DNA of 64,000 bases from Sesamum alatum (lineage: Eukaryota > Streptophyta > Magnoliopsida > Lamiales > Pedaliaceae). The stretch lies in assembly GCA_034509735.1 (NCBI GenBank), contig JACGWO010000010.1, positions 2,542,001-2,606,000 on the forward strand, written 5' to 3'. The notes below the pieces were generated by a model, which ran no database searches, had not been told where the DNA came from, and saw only the letters and a program-made list of their open reading frames with translations. Of this stretch, positions 22,991 through 34,768 are shown piece by piece. Every line of letters starts with the position of its first letter. Positions within the stretch are counted from its first letter, which is position 1. A program made the translations under genes and the position numbers.

Positions 22991-24077
22991 GTTGTTTTTT
23001 GTATTCTTGCTATTTTATATATACGTTATTACATGGATTTCTTGCATTAATCATGGGACTTGAATGTCCGGTTGCTTGCATTCATTTTTATTAATTCTGA
23101 TGATCTTATGTTTTAATGTTTTGGAAGTTTTTTTATTTTTTGGGTTTTAAGTTAGTGTTGTATTGCAATTCAAAGAAATAGATTCATATATAGATTTCGT
23201 GCGTTTGATTTATTTTTTTTTTTATTTATATATAGCGTGTTTATTCAAAGTGGAACACAAGATCAAATTGGTCCGAATGAATCATTATTACGTACCAAAC
23301 GCAGACAAGTTGTCTCCATAGGGATAGTTCAGTGATTTGGGGTCAAGATCTCCTAAGGGAGGGTCTTGAATTTGAGCCAATTATCTTCTTTGCTTAATCG
23401 CCTAAGGTATTAGACACTCTACGATCCTTTATCAAACCGTTCTATGTTAAATCATAGGAATCTAAATCAAGGAACCGCTATTGCACTTAGATCACTTATG
23501 TTTCAATAACGGGTTTTGTCTGAATCAAATTTGGCCATATGCAGCTAATCATATTGCAAGTGTTATTACATTGTAATGTGATTGATCGCTCTGGTTCGAT
23601 TATGTATCAATTATATGACAAGTGTCATATGCTCGTCTGTCTATTTAAGACCAATCGGAACTAGAAATTTTCAAGAAGGGGAGAGCACATGGTATCTTTC
23701 ATTAACTGCACATGGCATTGTATATATATTCTCCAGGAACAAGGAACATTGCACATGATCACAACACAGAAAATTAGATCTAGTGAAGAGTGAGGTCTTA
23801 GGGAAAATAGAATAATATTAGGTCCAAACAACATTAGTCAAACTACATCTGCAAATTATTCCTGGTTAAAGAAATCATGCCATCTCTCCCTGGTTAAGAA
23901 GGTAAGGAAGGGAGGATGCAGGCTATACAATCACAAAAACCTCGTCACGACATCGATCACTTCTGTACAAAATCAAACTTGCTGGTCCTAATCCTAAGTT
24001 TCTTCTTTTAGCAAACACCTAAAACGACAGAAAATAGAAGCCGAAATGAAAAGAAGGTCAGATTCTTGAAGTTAGTA
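22991..24077. other. Intergenic; possible tRNA-derived SINE and RLCK 3' UTR
   Basis: At about 23318-23400 there is an A-box-like TAGTTCAGTGATTTGG followed by a B-box-like GGTCTTGAATTTGAGCC, suggesting a degraded SINE in plus orientation. Its 3' end is unclear. Bases 23700-24077 are probably the 3' UTR of the minus-strand kinase gene. Confidence 0.35.
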
Positions 24078-26404
24078 TCACCGGCAGTAGAGGTGATCGT
24101 CGTCCTCAAACTCAACTCCTAGCATGGCCAATGCAAAATGACTTTTCATTTCACTCTTTGTCCGTTTCAACGACTGGGGGTAGCTATCGTTCACATTACC
24201 GTTACCTGGCAAGACAGCCTTCTTTCTGTTTAAGCCACCGGGTTCTTTTCCTCTCAGTATTCTGACAATCTCGGCCATCCCAGGCCTCCTGGACTCCTCA
24301 TTGTTTATGCAAGCAGTTGCAGCTCGAACCATCCGGGCTATCTGCTCAGAGTTCTTTTGGGTGAACGTTAGTCGTGGATCAAGCAATTTCTCTATGCCTC
24401 CTTGCTCCAGTAGTGGCTTTACCTAAAATGGCAATACCAGAAATGCATTAGAAATTAATATCGTCTAACGGATGACGTTTTCTGTGGATGCAAATGCATT
24501 ATTTGATGAAAATAGTTGACAGTGATGTATTAACTGAAGACAGAACTCAAATAGTCTTCCATGCAATGTATGGTCCCGGGCTCCCGTTTAAATTAAAGGG
24601 TAACGCAACAACCGAATGCCCATGATATGCTATCTCAAATTAGACAGGCAAGTACTACTACATCCAGATTACTAATGTCGTAGCTCTAATGCTTAGACAG
24701 CACGAGTGTTCATGGGCAGCTATGAGGCAAAGAAATGGGGACCGTCAAGTAACGTATTGGAGGCGAATAATGCAGAAATTAAGCAGTGACCTACCCACAA
24801 AACCAAATTTTCTTCTCCTGGTCCTCGTTCCGACTCAATTGGCTTCCTTCCAGTTATTAGTTCCAACAGCACGACGCCAAAGGCATAAATGTCGGTTTTA
24901 TCAGACACCTTCCCGTGCTGGAAATACTCGGGAGCTATGTACCTGCAAGATTCAGCATTCTAAGAAATCCGACATTTAGATAATTACTACTACTACATGC
25001 TTCTTGCACATTAAGTTGCAAAGGTCTTACCCAAATGTCCCTTTAACAGTTTTGCAAAGGAATGGGACTGAAGGTGCAGGAGTCCATGTTGCCAAACCAA
25101 AGTCACACAACTGCAATAATCATTAAAGAAGTTAAAATAATACCCAAAAGCATTGAGCAAACAAGTTAGAGGTAGCTCAGTAGGTACAACTAATATTCCA
25201 CAAACCAAGAAAATGATGTTTTTCCTTACCTTGGGTGTCTTCTTGGAGGAAATAAGGATGTTTGAAGGTTTAATGTCCCTATGAACAACACATCTGTCTG
25301 TTCCACTATGCAAATACTCAATCGCCTCGGCAATTCCCATGGCAACCTTATACCTAGCCGACCATGAAAGTCCGGCGCCACCCTTCTTCTCTGCACTTGA
25401 TCATAACTTCTCAAATCACTTAATCTTTCATATAAACACTAGAGACTACTACAATAAACATCAAAGAACGAAATGATATTATACCGTGCAAGAATCGCTC
25501 TAAGCTTCCACCGGAAACATATTTGTAGACCAAAAACAATCCCTCCTCAGCATCTATACAAAATCCCACCAACGGGACGATGTAACGGTTATGCAGAGAA
25601 CTTGCAATCATCAACTCCCTGCAGAATGCCTTTGAAGACTCCTTATCTTCCTTATCCAACCGCTTGATTGCCACAGCAGTCCTCAGAATTCCAACTCTTC
25701 CTCTAAACACACAGCTCAATGCACCTCTCCCCAATACTCTACCTACTCAACACACCAAGAACAATTAGATTAACAGAAACTTGAACAAAATCAATAGGAA
25801 TGAGATCAAAAGAAATCATTTGAGTACCATTTGAAAATCTTTTTGTGGCAGAGAGAATTTCAGAATAGCTGAATCTAATCAAAGAGTTTGCCACAGGGGA
25901 AATACTCCTCTCCAATGACTCAATCCTCCTCCACTTCAGCTCTCTAGACTTGGAATCCGACAACAAGTCATTGTCCAAATTCACCATTAACACAGTAGCA
26001 GAAGAGCTATTGTTCACAGTCATGGACTCAAGCTCAACCTGAGAACAGAAACTGAACCTGAAAGATGAGTGGACGGAGTGTGGCTCCTCCGCCCCACAGC
26101 CGCCTGACTCCGCCAGCAACCAAGCCTTATTGTGCTCTGGATTGCAGCCACCACAAACACCACCCTTCTCCTCATTCTCGCCGGAGCGCCGCCACTGGCG
26201 GCGGGGAATGACGCAACCTAAACCGAAATCCCAGATCATTTTATACAGTAAAGATTTGAACTTTACTTCATAATCATCAAATTCACAGGTCTCACAGAAC
26301 CCATCATGATCAGAAGACGTAGCGCATAAAGCATGCGACTTTGAGGAGAATGAGGCGTGCGGAGGCTCTACGGAGTTCGTACAACTATTTCTGGACAACC
26401 CCAT
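24078..26404 (-). CDS. Receptor-like cytoplasmic serine/threonine kinase
   Basis: Six exons on the minus strand fit GT-AG splicing and one frame: 26404-25828, 25742-25485, 25390-25230, 25110-25031, 24942-24795, 24422-24078, giving 522 residues. A roughly 185-residue N-terminus without signal peptide or clear membrane segment precedes the kinase. It starts MGLSRNSC, where Gly2 and Cys8 could allow myristoylation and palmitoylation (inference). Kinase landmarks: LGRGALSCV (196-204), VAIK lysine 219, HRDIKPSN (315-322), DFG (335-337), APE (362-364), and [13 protein letters not shown]. All catalytic residues are present, so an active kinase is expected. HRD with Arg is the usual RLK/RLCK form. 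The C-terminal tail is basic, then acidic ([12 protein letters not shown]). I cannot assign a subfamily or pathway. The start is ATG; upstream in-frame codons begin at TTG. Confidence 0.85.
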
Positions 26405-27221
26405 TTGTTGATTTTTAATTCTACGGATCTCCAGAAGCAAAAAAACACAGAAACCCAGAAACCCAAAAGCAAGAAGGAATCAAGAAAAGCGGAAAAAGAG
26501 AAAAGCTGAAGCAACTTTGCTTGAAGGGAGAGAAGGGAATTTAATTAGTGCTGAGGAGGAAAAGGAGATGGATTGTGTTGGGAAAATGGGTGTGTGAATT
26601 TGCTTAAACAAATAAATGTAGTTGGAAGGATTATAGTAATGGGAGAAGGTGAGAGATGGTCCCAAGAACCACGATGATAAATGAATAGGATGACTACTGA
26701 ATTAATGGCAATATGCTGATAATAATACTAGGAACAAGAAAAGTGTGAAGCTGATGAAGAGAGGGAGGGTGGGGTGGGGGTGGGGAGGTGGCCGGTGGGT
26801 GTTAAGGTTAAACAAGACAAGCAAAACCTGCAGCTTGATGAAGGGAGAGGGAGGGGGGGGGGGGGGGTGTTAACTGTTTAAGGTTAAACAAGACAAGCAA
26901 AACCTGCAAAGAAGTACATTTTCATGCATAAAAGTCGGAAATGGAGGATTTCAAATATACGAGACACATAGCATTAAATTTTTTTGTTGCAAAGCGTATT
27001 TTATATTTTATTTTATTTAATTACATATATTATGAGTATGAAATATGATTTGCAGTAGAATATTCAATTCAAGAATCGAAATGATTTTTTTGTTGGAAAT
27101 TCATTTAATCTCCCATTTTATTCAATATACGTGTAAGAAGTAGGGGATAAAATAAGATTTACAATAGAAAATTCAATTTGAAAAGGTGTGAGCAAATTAC
27201 ATTGATGTACAGTATAAACAA
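26405..27221. other. RLCK upstream region with G-rich tracts and short duplication
   Basis: Upstream of the kinase start. On the plus strand, 26767-26800 is a G-rich run (GGGTGGGGTGGGGGTGGGG...) and 26853-26867 is 15 consecutive G. A 29-bp unit (AAGGTTAAACAAGACAAGCA...) is repeated exactly at 26804-26832 and 26880-26908. From 26950 the DNA is AT-rich with nothing recognised. Confidence 0.55.
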
Positions 27222-27475
27222 AGGGAAAAATGCAATTACCCCCCTTGTGATATGCAAAATATGCAAAAAACCCCCTGTGAAAAAATAAATAGCAATTTAC
27301 CCTCAGTGTTTTAAAAAATGGAGCAAAAAACCCCCTAAAAATGGAACAAAAAACCCCCTGTGAGGGGGTTGTTTGCTTCATTTTGAATAACACAAGGGGG
27401 TAAATTGCTAATTATTTTTTCACAAAGGGGTAATTGCTTTTTTTGATTAACACAGGGGCAAATTGGATTTAACCC
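27222..27475. mobile_element. MITE family D, 254 bp, 9-bp TSD
   Basis: Terminal AGGGAAAAATGCAATTACCC and a right end ...TTTAACCC. The arms contain AAAAAATAAATAGCAATTTA and its mirror, around a central CCCCCTGTGAGGGGG palindrome. TATAAACAA is duplicated exactly at 27213-27221 and 27476-27484. Confidence 0.75.
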
Positions 27476-27484
27476 TATAAACAA

Positions 27485-28376
27485 ATGATTAATTTTATGA
27501 CAAATATGAGAAAATTTATTAGATAATTAATTGAATCTATTCCTTTTAAATTTTATGACAGAAAGGATTATTATTTTCATAATTTCATAACATCTATCTA
27601 TATCTATAGCAAAATATTTTCTTGATTAAATTGGTTCAATTTTGACCAAATACTTTTTGTTTTTGAATTTGACTACTATAAAAGTTTTTATTGATTAGAA
27701 AATCTCATTTATTTTAAATTAAGAATTTAATTTGTAATTGTCCACAAAATCATCTACACAATATTTTATTTTCAAAATTAATACTTGTGCATACAAAATT
27801 CTATCTTCAAGATCAGGATATCGATTCAATTTGTATTTATCTTAAACAAATTCAAATTTTAGAGGATTATATATTATCCATGATTATTTATCTTATCACT
27901 GTGATTTAATTTTAATTTTAATCATATACTTTGTAATCCCTAATTCATTGTTCCAATCTTACATCACCTCTCTTGGTATGTATATATCATAAAGTAAATT
28001 TTTAACTTTAATCCAGTAAAATAATTGTTTTTGCAACATTGACATTATCATGGATTTTTTTAGTGTTATTAGATTATCAATTTGACTTTGATTTGATAAT
28101 TTGAGCAATTAACATTTTTTTAATCGTTTATCACATAACCATGTTTATCTAGCTAATCAAAAATAAAAATAGAGAATTTATTAACCATTGAAATAATTTA
28201 TATTCTATATAATTCATATTAATTCGATAATCAATCTTGCACTTATTTATAAGACATTACCCTTAGCTATCAGGTCATTGAGACCTCATTGGTCATTAAA
28301 TTTAATTTAAATAAGAATTTTTAAAGAATGACTGATGACTTGAATAATTCATTTGGGGAAGATGTACCAAAAGTAT
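27485..28376. other. AT-rich intergenic stretch, nothing recognised
   Basis: No credible ORF or bounded repeat. Confidence 0.5.
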
Positions 28377-28384
28377 AAAAGATT

Positions 28385-28825
28385 GGGTAAATTACAATCA
28401 CTTCTCACGAGGTTTGTCATAATTACAAATACTTCGTCGTTATTTGAAAAATTACAAATACACCCCTCCCCCGGCGATGTTTGTAATGTTTAACCAAATG
28501 TCTGAAATTGACCATTTTGCCCTTAAATTTTTTTATTAAAATTGTAGAAAAATCAATCGAGGCAATTTGCATTATTGCTGCTCTGTATAAAAAAAACTTA
28601 AGAAACCTCTCCCTGCACATTGTAGTCCAAAATAAGTTAAGAATTAAATAAAAAAATAATTCAATGTATAAGGACATTTTGGTCAGTTCACTCATAAAAA
28701 TGAATAGAAATGGATTATTTGTTAAACGGTTACAACCCTTAGGGGTGTATTTATAATTTTTTAAATAACGAGAAAATATTTATAATTATGTCAAATTTCA
28801 GGGGAATGTAGCTATAATCTACTCC
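28385..28825. mobile_element. MITE family B, 441 bp
   Basis: Starts GGGTAAATTACAATCAC and ends in the mirrored GTAGCTATAATCTACTCC. It has the family's ACAAATAC...CGTCGTTATTTGAAAAATTA block and its inverse. AAAAGATT is duplicated at 28377-28384 and 28826-28833. Confidence 0.7.
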
Positions 28826-28833
28826 AAAAGATT

Positions 28834-30026
28834 ATACTAAAAGACATTGAAATTTGGTGAGCAGTGAACATCCAATTCAATTATTTGACAGAGGAGATGG
28901 GCTCTCCTTGCCTTTTTTTCAGCTTTTCATTTTCTGCCTAATAATATTTTAGAGAAAATTGAAATGGCAAAGGCTGTGAAATTTGTACTTCTCTTTTTTT
29001 GGCAATTTGGTCACCAAGAAAGTTACCTTTCCTTCAACTATTGCTCTCATTTTTTGCTATTGTTGTTGGTAATCAACAGTCCATGATGCATGCACACAAA
29101 CACACATGACGTGTGTCTAAGATAATAAAATTTGCTTTGACCAGGTTTAAATATGGAAATATTTAAATACACTTGGGGAAAATTAAAATTTTAATGTGAC
29201 CAGTACAGTAAAAAACTACTAAAAAGATCATACAAGAGTGATTGTGAATGTCGTAAAAAAAAAAGAATAGATAGCAAAAGTTGTACTTGGAGCATGAAGG
29301 ACTAATATGTATAGATCTTTTGAGTTGTATGATTTTACGTAAACTACAGATTCAAAAATGATTGGATGGTCATCATGAGTCTATATACTCCCATATTTAA
29401 GTCGGGTTGGGACCAAATTTGTTTCGACCAGAAGAAGAGCGGGAATCTTGGCCCATTTTATAATTAAAAAAGAGTTCGGGCATTTTGTATGTTTACACCT
29501 TGAGGTAGTCTTAGGTTAATACGGACATGGGATATGATAATCATTTAGAAAAATTTAATATTTCATAAATTTTTATTATCTATTGAAAAATATATTTGAT
29601 ATGTCATTAATATGTGTCAGATATGAGCCACACTATTAATCATCTCAGGCTTCATTTAATTATGAACAAACCACTTGATATATGTACACAATATGAAAGT
29701 GTATCGTAGAGATCAAGTTGTCCAGCAAAATGTTGGGAAAATTACAAATATTATTGATTTTAACATTCGTCTAACAACGAGCCCATTAATATGCATAGTT
29801 GAAGCGGAAAAGCCAGAAAACAAAATTGACATTCTTGCATCAGACCAATTAATGGGAACACAAACTAAGTAGAAAAGAAAGAATCCTCTTTATTTATTAG
29901 TGGGAACTCCCAACTCCAACCTGCACCTTTAACTCACACCTTCCAAAAACACCTCTATTTCAGGTTTTTGTCATCTTCTATTGATTTATCCATAAGAATC
30001 TTTTATTATATTTTGATGTTATATAT
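28834..30026. other. AT-rich intergenic stretch, nothing recognised
   Basis: Only one short ATG-started plus frame (29675-29872), with no recognisable features. No RNA gene or bounded repeat. Confidence 0.45.
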
Positions 30027-30036
30027 TTAATTTATA

Positions 30037-30427
30037 GAGTAAATTACAACTATTTTATCTGAAATTTGATATAATTATAAATACTTTCTTACTTAAAAAA
30101 TTATAAATACCCCTGAGATTTGTAACCATCTAACAAAAATTCATGTCCATCCACTTTTATGGGTGAACTGATCAAAATGCCCTTATGCATTTTGGACTAC
30201 AATGTGCAAGGACATATTCTTAAAGTTTTTTACACATAGGAGTTAATAATGTAATTTGCCTCGGCTAATTTTTTTGCAATATAACTAAAAAAATCAAGGG
30301 CAAAATGGTCAATTTTAAGGATTTTGGTTGAAAATTACAAACCTCAAGGGGTATTAGTAATTTTTCAAACAACGAATGGGTATTTATAATTATGCCAAAC
30401 TTCATGGGAGGTATATGTAATTTACGC
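30037..30427. mobile_element. MITE family B, 391 bp, 9-10-bp TSD
   Basis: GAGTAAATTACAAC at the left mirrors GTAATTTACGC at the right. It carries the family core in the opposite orientation to 28385-28825 (GGTGAACTGATCAAAATGCCC). TTAATTTATA is duplicated exactly at 30027-30036 and 30428-30437. Confidence 0.7.
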
Positions 30428-30699
30428 TTAATTTATAATATAAATTGAGTGATACAATGAATCATACATTTTTTTTTTTGGTTAAATTCAAATTAACCCC
30501 CTATAAAAATTAAAATAGCTACAAAACCGTCCTAAATTAGAATAAGTGTCTAAAAGACACATTAATATTTATAAGAAATAAGTATAAAACCCCCTTTGTC
30601 TTGCTTTGTTCTTTTACTCGTGCAATTTGTGATTGGTTCATGTTTTCACTTAGATATTATTTATTTTACCCTTATTTATTAACTATATGAAATCAAATA

Positions 30700-30985
30700 T
30701 TCAATTACGTTAGAAAAAAGTTACTATTGACTACAATTTAATGGTTACGGATAAAACCCGTGGTAAATACTATTATTAATCAAGGTTAAATAAAATCGAT
30801 GTAAAAAAAACTAATTTTTTCACCATAAAAACCTATTTGTCACAACTAAGCGTCATTGTAAAAATATTTATCATGTTTTAGCCACCTTTGCAAAAATCAT
30901 GGTAACAGCCGTTGTGTGGCGTGGTTAATGACTATTTATTATTAATCATGTCGATTAACCATGATTAAATATTATTTTGTGTAGT
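30700..30985. mobile_element. Family E (CACTA-like) fragment, right end
   Basis: Ends TTGTGTAGTG, a CACTA-type terminus. The subterminal ACTATTTATTATTAATCATG...GATTAACCATGATTAA mirrors the CACTAG... end at 54259. The left end was not found. Confidence 0.45.
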
Positions 30986-31005
30986 GTTAGCTTTGTTTTA
31001 TTTTA

Positions 31006-31836
31006 GGGTTAAATACAGTTACCATCCCTGAAGTATTCACCCCACATCAATTACCCCCCTAAAGTATTAAAACCTTCAAAAAAAAAAAACAAACCTGACC
31101 TTCTATAACTTCTTTCATTTTGAAGTTCAAGAAGTCCATTTTACCCTTACTAAAAATTACTTTTTGAAAAAAAATTAAAGGAATTTTTAAAATACCAAAA
31201 CCACTCTTTTTTGAAACTTTGTCTAATTCTAGTTTCACTTGTTCATCAGACTCTTTTTATTTTCGTAATCCTAAAGTATTTGGAGCTCATTTTATTTTAA
31301 TTTTCCTTGTTTGTCAAATCAAATTAAAAATAAATTTATACATGCATATATATATATATATTTGTATATTTACTTAAACAAATATACAATTAATAAAATC
31401 GAAAGATCTGATCATGAGCTAATAAGAAAAAATACAATTAATATATATTTATATATATATATGGTGATTACATAAATGTGGTAATTATATGAATATATAA
31501 ATTTATTTTTAACTTGGTTTGACAAATAAGTGAAACTAAAATAAAATGAGTTTAAAATACTTTAGAATTATATAAATAAAAAGAGTTCGATGAACAAGTG
31601 AAAATAGAATTAGATAAAACTTAAAAAAAAAAAAAAAAAAAAAGTGGTTTTGGTATTTTAAAACCCCCTTTAATATTTCTTTTTCATAAATCAATTTTTA
31701 GTAAGGGTAAAATGGACTCTTTGAACTTAAAAATAAAAGAAGTTAGAAGGTCAGGGGGATTTTTAAAGGTTTTAATACTTTAGGGGATAATTGATGTAGA
31801 GTTGGATACTTCAAGAATGATAACTGTATTTAACCC
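31006..31836. mobile_element. Foldback MULE-type element, 831 bp, 9-bp TSD
   Basis: Nearly the whole element is an inverted repeat: GGGTTAAATACAGTTACC at the left mirrors TAACTGTATTTAACCC at the right. Inner blocks GTCCATTTTACCCTTACT, CCAAAACCACT and TTGTTCATC(A/G)GACTC are also mirrored. TTTATTTTA is duplicated exactly at 30997-31005 and 31837-31845. Homopolymer A (near 31622) and TA runs lie in the loop half. Non-coding. Confidence 0.78.
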
Positions 31837-31845
31837 TTTATTTTA

Positions 31846-32460
31846 TCTCCAACCTCAATGCATAAACGTCATTTTTTTTGCTTGTTGGGGTTGGCGAGAA
31901 AAAAAATTAAATATTAATTGAATATTTGAACTTTTATAAATAATAACTAAGGGTAAGAAATACCCAAAATTTGAAAATTAGTTAGAAATTTCTTATTGAA
32001 GAACACAGCAAGACGGAGAGGGTTAAATGCTTTTTTTTCTTTTTTTAAATGTTAAGGTGTCTGTTTTGACTTTTTTTTTAATTTAGAAAAAGTTGTGCCT
32101 ATTCCAATTTTCACAGGAAAATAGCTTATATTATCTTCATTTTAGGTCTAAATTCTTCAATGCGAAAATGTACCAACCCTTTTCTATCCCTATCTAAATT
32201 TGAATTGGATTGATTGATTTGAATTCAGAAAATTAGGAGTTCATAAAGAACTTCGGATTAGAATATACCACATTCAAATTAATGGCATTATTATTATTAT
32301 TACTGATCGGTAAAATCCATATCTGTAAAAAGGGAAGGGTCATTTTTTTTATGGTCAAAAATTCATTCAGTTCGGTTATTTCTCAAAAAGAAAACGTAAT
32401 TTTACCCCATATTTCTAGAAAGAGAGAATTAATAATATTTATGAATTCTTAGTCTACTGT
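31846..32460. other. AT-rich intergenic stretch, nothing recognised
   Basis: No credible ORF or bounded repeat between the foldback element and the CACTA element. Confidence 0.45.
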
Positions 32461-32463
32461 ATA

Positions 32464-32896
32464 CACTACAAGAAAATAGAAGATTAGCGACAAAAAAATC
32501 AAGTGACAATTTTAATATTGTCACTAATTATATATATCTAGTGACAAGAATGTTTATTTTGTCACAATAATGAATTTTATGATTTTAATAATTGCTATTA
32601 TTTTATAAAAATTGTTATTGGTGATAAAAAAAATGTGCACAAAGTTGTCACTTAAACAATTGACTTATATATAGTGACAACCTAGTGACAAAAAATAATT
32701 GTTGTCACTATATTGTGTTGCCACTATACATGACGAGTCACTAATTGTATTTAGTGACAACTTTACACATAATTCTTATCACTAATAATTATATAATGAC
32801 AAGATAGAAAATATTGTCACTTAATATATATTTTTAGTGACAACTTTAAAATTGTCATTTGATATTTTGTCACTAATATTATATTTTCTTGTAGTG
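32464..32896. mobile_element. Non-autonomous CACTA element, 433 bp, 3-bp TSD
   Basis: Perfect terminal inverted repeats CACTACAAGAAAAT / ATTTTCTTGTAGTG, with ATA duplicated on both sides (32461-32463 and 32897-32899). The subterminal region is packed with short direct and inverted copies of AGTGACAA and TTGTCACT, the repeated subterminal motifs typical of CACTA transposase-binding sites. No coding capacity. Confidence 0.88.
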
Positions 32897-32959
32897 ATAA
32901 TATGATTATTGTATACTGTAATAGTAAGATTTTGTTTAAATTTAATTTATGTAATTTTG

Positions 32960-33078
32960 TACTATTGATCAATGTAATGATTGTTCTAATTATCTCTATC
33001 GGATATTGATAGTCGACAGGACTGATTATAATCGATTTAATTTAATTAATAATATTTATCTCTTTCATTTTAAAAAAA
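32960..33078 (+). repeat. SINE 3'-end fragment
   Basis: GATATTGATAGTCGACAGGA...ATTATAATCGATTTAATTTAATTAATAATATTTATCTC ending in an A-run matches the 3' half of the SINE at 60200-60446 (minus). The promoter half is missing. Confidence 0.5.
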
Positions 33079-34040
33079 TCGGATAGTCGTAGTAGCCCCA
33101 ATCTCTCCCCAAACGCAGTTTGTGTGATCACACATGCGTACGTTTGAGAGACATTACCAATCATGTGATTATTAAAGTTTTCTTTTTTGGCTTGATTTTG
33201 GGAAGAAATTCATGCTTGAATTCGTTCATAAAGTTTGAAAATTCGTTTTCTCCTCAATTTGATTTTTTTTTCTATTAATAGATCTTGTTTTAATGGTAAG
33301 ATTGAGATTCTAAAACTTTTTATTCGATGAGTATTGATTCAAATTTTATATACATGGATGTTTGCATGCTTTTAAAATAATTTTTATTTATTTTCTAGAT
33401 AGGATGTTTTTAAAATTATTGATGTACTTAATTAACTTTTATTTAAAGAAAAGCTTGCAGGTAATAGCGCTCAGCCACGTTCGTCCATGCACAAGTTTTG
33501 CAACCCTCTTTTGGTATTTCTATATATTAGTGTATGTGGTCTCCGCGAGCATATAAAAAAATAATTATAGTGTGATCAGATGAATAGAAAAATAAAATTT
33601 GTGAAAAGAAACAATATTCGTGATGTGAGGGGATGAGAAAGTCTGTAAGAGAAACGGACGTGGAATGAGGTGTGAGAGAAAAAAAAATTGCGTTTCTTAA
33701 AAATATGAAAATTTGTGAGAACAAGAAGCATGGAAAGTAAGATGAGAGAAATGCAGAGCAATGAGTTGAGGAAAAAAATTGTTATTGTAAGATTATTAAA
33801 AAATATTAAAATTACTATTTTGACCAATTTTTTCTTTAAAAGGTTTTCTTTTATAACAGTATAGATACTAGTAGTTTGTGGCATACTCTATGTATGTGCA
33901 AATTATTTAACACTATTTAAAACAAAATATCTATAAAATATTTATTATTTAATAAAATATGTACAAAATAATAAGTTGATCTTAAATTTGTAAAAAAAAA
34001 AAAAATGGTGTTAAAAAAGATGCATGAAAATTTAAAGAGA
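33079..34040. other. AT-rich intergenic stretch, nothing recognised
   Basis: Minus-strand open frames near 33527-33884 are low-complexity F/I/L-rich translations of AT-rich DNA and carry no domain. Confidence 0.45.
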
Positions 34041-34044
34041 AAAA

Positions 34045-34145
34045 ATAACGAATTATGGGTTCGAATCTCATCGAATATATATATATATATATGAGTATTT
34101 ACCTAATTTTATGTGAGGTTATTGTAATTTTATTTCATGGTTCGT
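34045..34145 (+). repeat. Repeat family F copy with B-box-like motif
   Basis: GGTTCGAATCTC (B-box-like, near 34059) is followed by a (TA)n run and GAGTATTTACCTAATTTTATGTGAGGTTATTG..., related to the blocks at 21258, 35510 and 39980. Probably a truncated tRNA-derived SINE. Confidence 0.4.
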
Positions 34146-34167
34146 ATTGCCCAATTATTTAATTTAT

Positions 34168-34423
34168 AGGTCTAATGCAATTTACCTCCTTGTAATATTA
34201 CAAATGAGCAAATTACTCCCCTATAAAAAATAAAAAAAAAATAGCAACTTACCTCCCCCAATTCTTTAAAATAGAGACAGTGAGGTAAATTGCTCCATTT
34301 TAAAAAATATGGAAAAAGGTAAAAATATTTAAAAAATACAGGGAGGTAAATTACCATATTATTTTTCATAGAGGGAAATTTGCTCATTTGCAGTATCATA
34401 GTGGAGTTGCTTGCATTTTTCTC
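34168..34423. mobile_element. MITE family D, 256 bp, 9-10-bp TSD
   Basis: AGGTCTAATGCAATTTACC at the left mirrors GGAGTTGCTTGCATTTTTCTC at the right, with the family's GAGCAAATTAC and TAGCAACTTACCTCC blocks. TTTAATTTAT is duplicated at 34158-34167 and 34424-34433. Confidence 0.7.
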
Positions 34424-34481
34424 TTTAATTTATTGAGTCATTGATATAGTTATATAATTATCACTTCTATATAAAAAATAG

Positions 34482-34768
34482 GTAAAATTATATTTACATC
34501 CTCTAACCTATGGTCTCTTTACACAAATCACTCTTGTCATTTGAATAATTACACAACACCCACTGGAAATATAAGCATCACTTACACAAATCACCCTATG
34601 TTTTAGAAAATTACACTTACACCCCTCAAAAGAATCAATATTATTACACAAACTACCCCTATTTTTTTGCTATCAAGAATGATTTTTGTAATTATAAAAA
34701 AGACAGGAATGCTTTCTGTAAATAAACCATAAATAAGGGGTGTAAAAGTAATTATCCCTAAAAATATA
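34482..34768. mobile_element. Possible MITE (family G)
   Basis: GGTAAAATTATATTTACATCC at the left is an imperfect mirror of GGTGTAAAAGTAATTATCCC at the right. Internal phrases such as CACAAATCAC and AAAATTACACTTACACCCC resemble the other GGGTAAATTAC-type families. No clear target duplication. Confidence 0.4.

Noticed and set aside
33527..33884. Minus-strand ~100-codon hydrophobic frames
   Set aside because: F/I/L-rich translations expected from AT-rich DNA; no start context, splice partner or domain.
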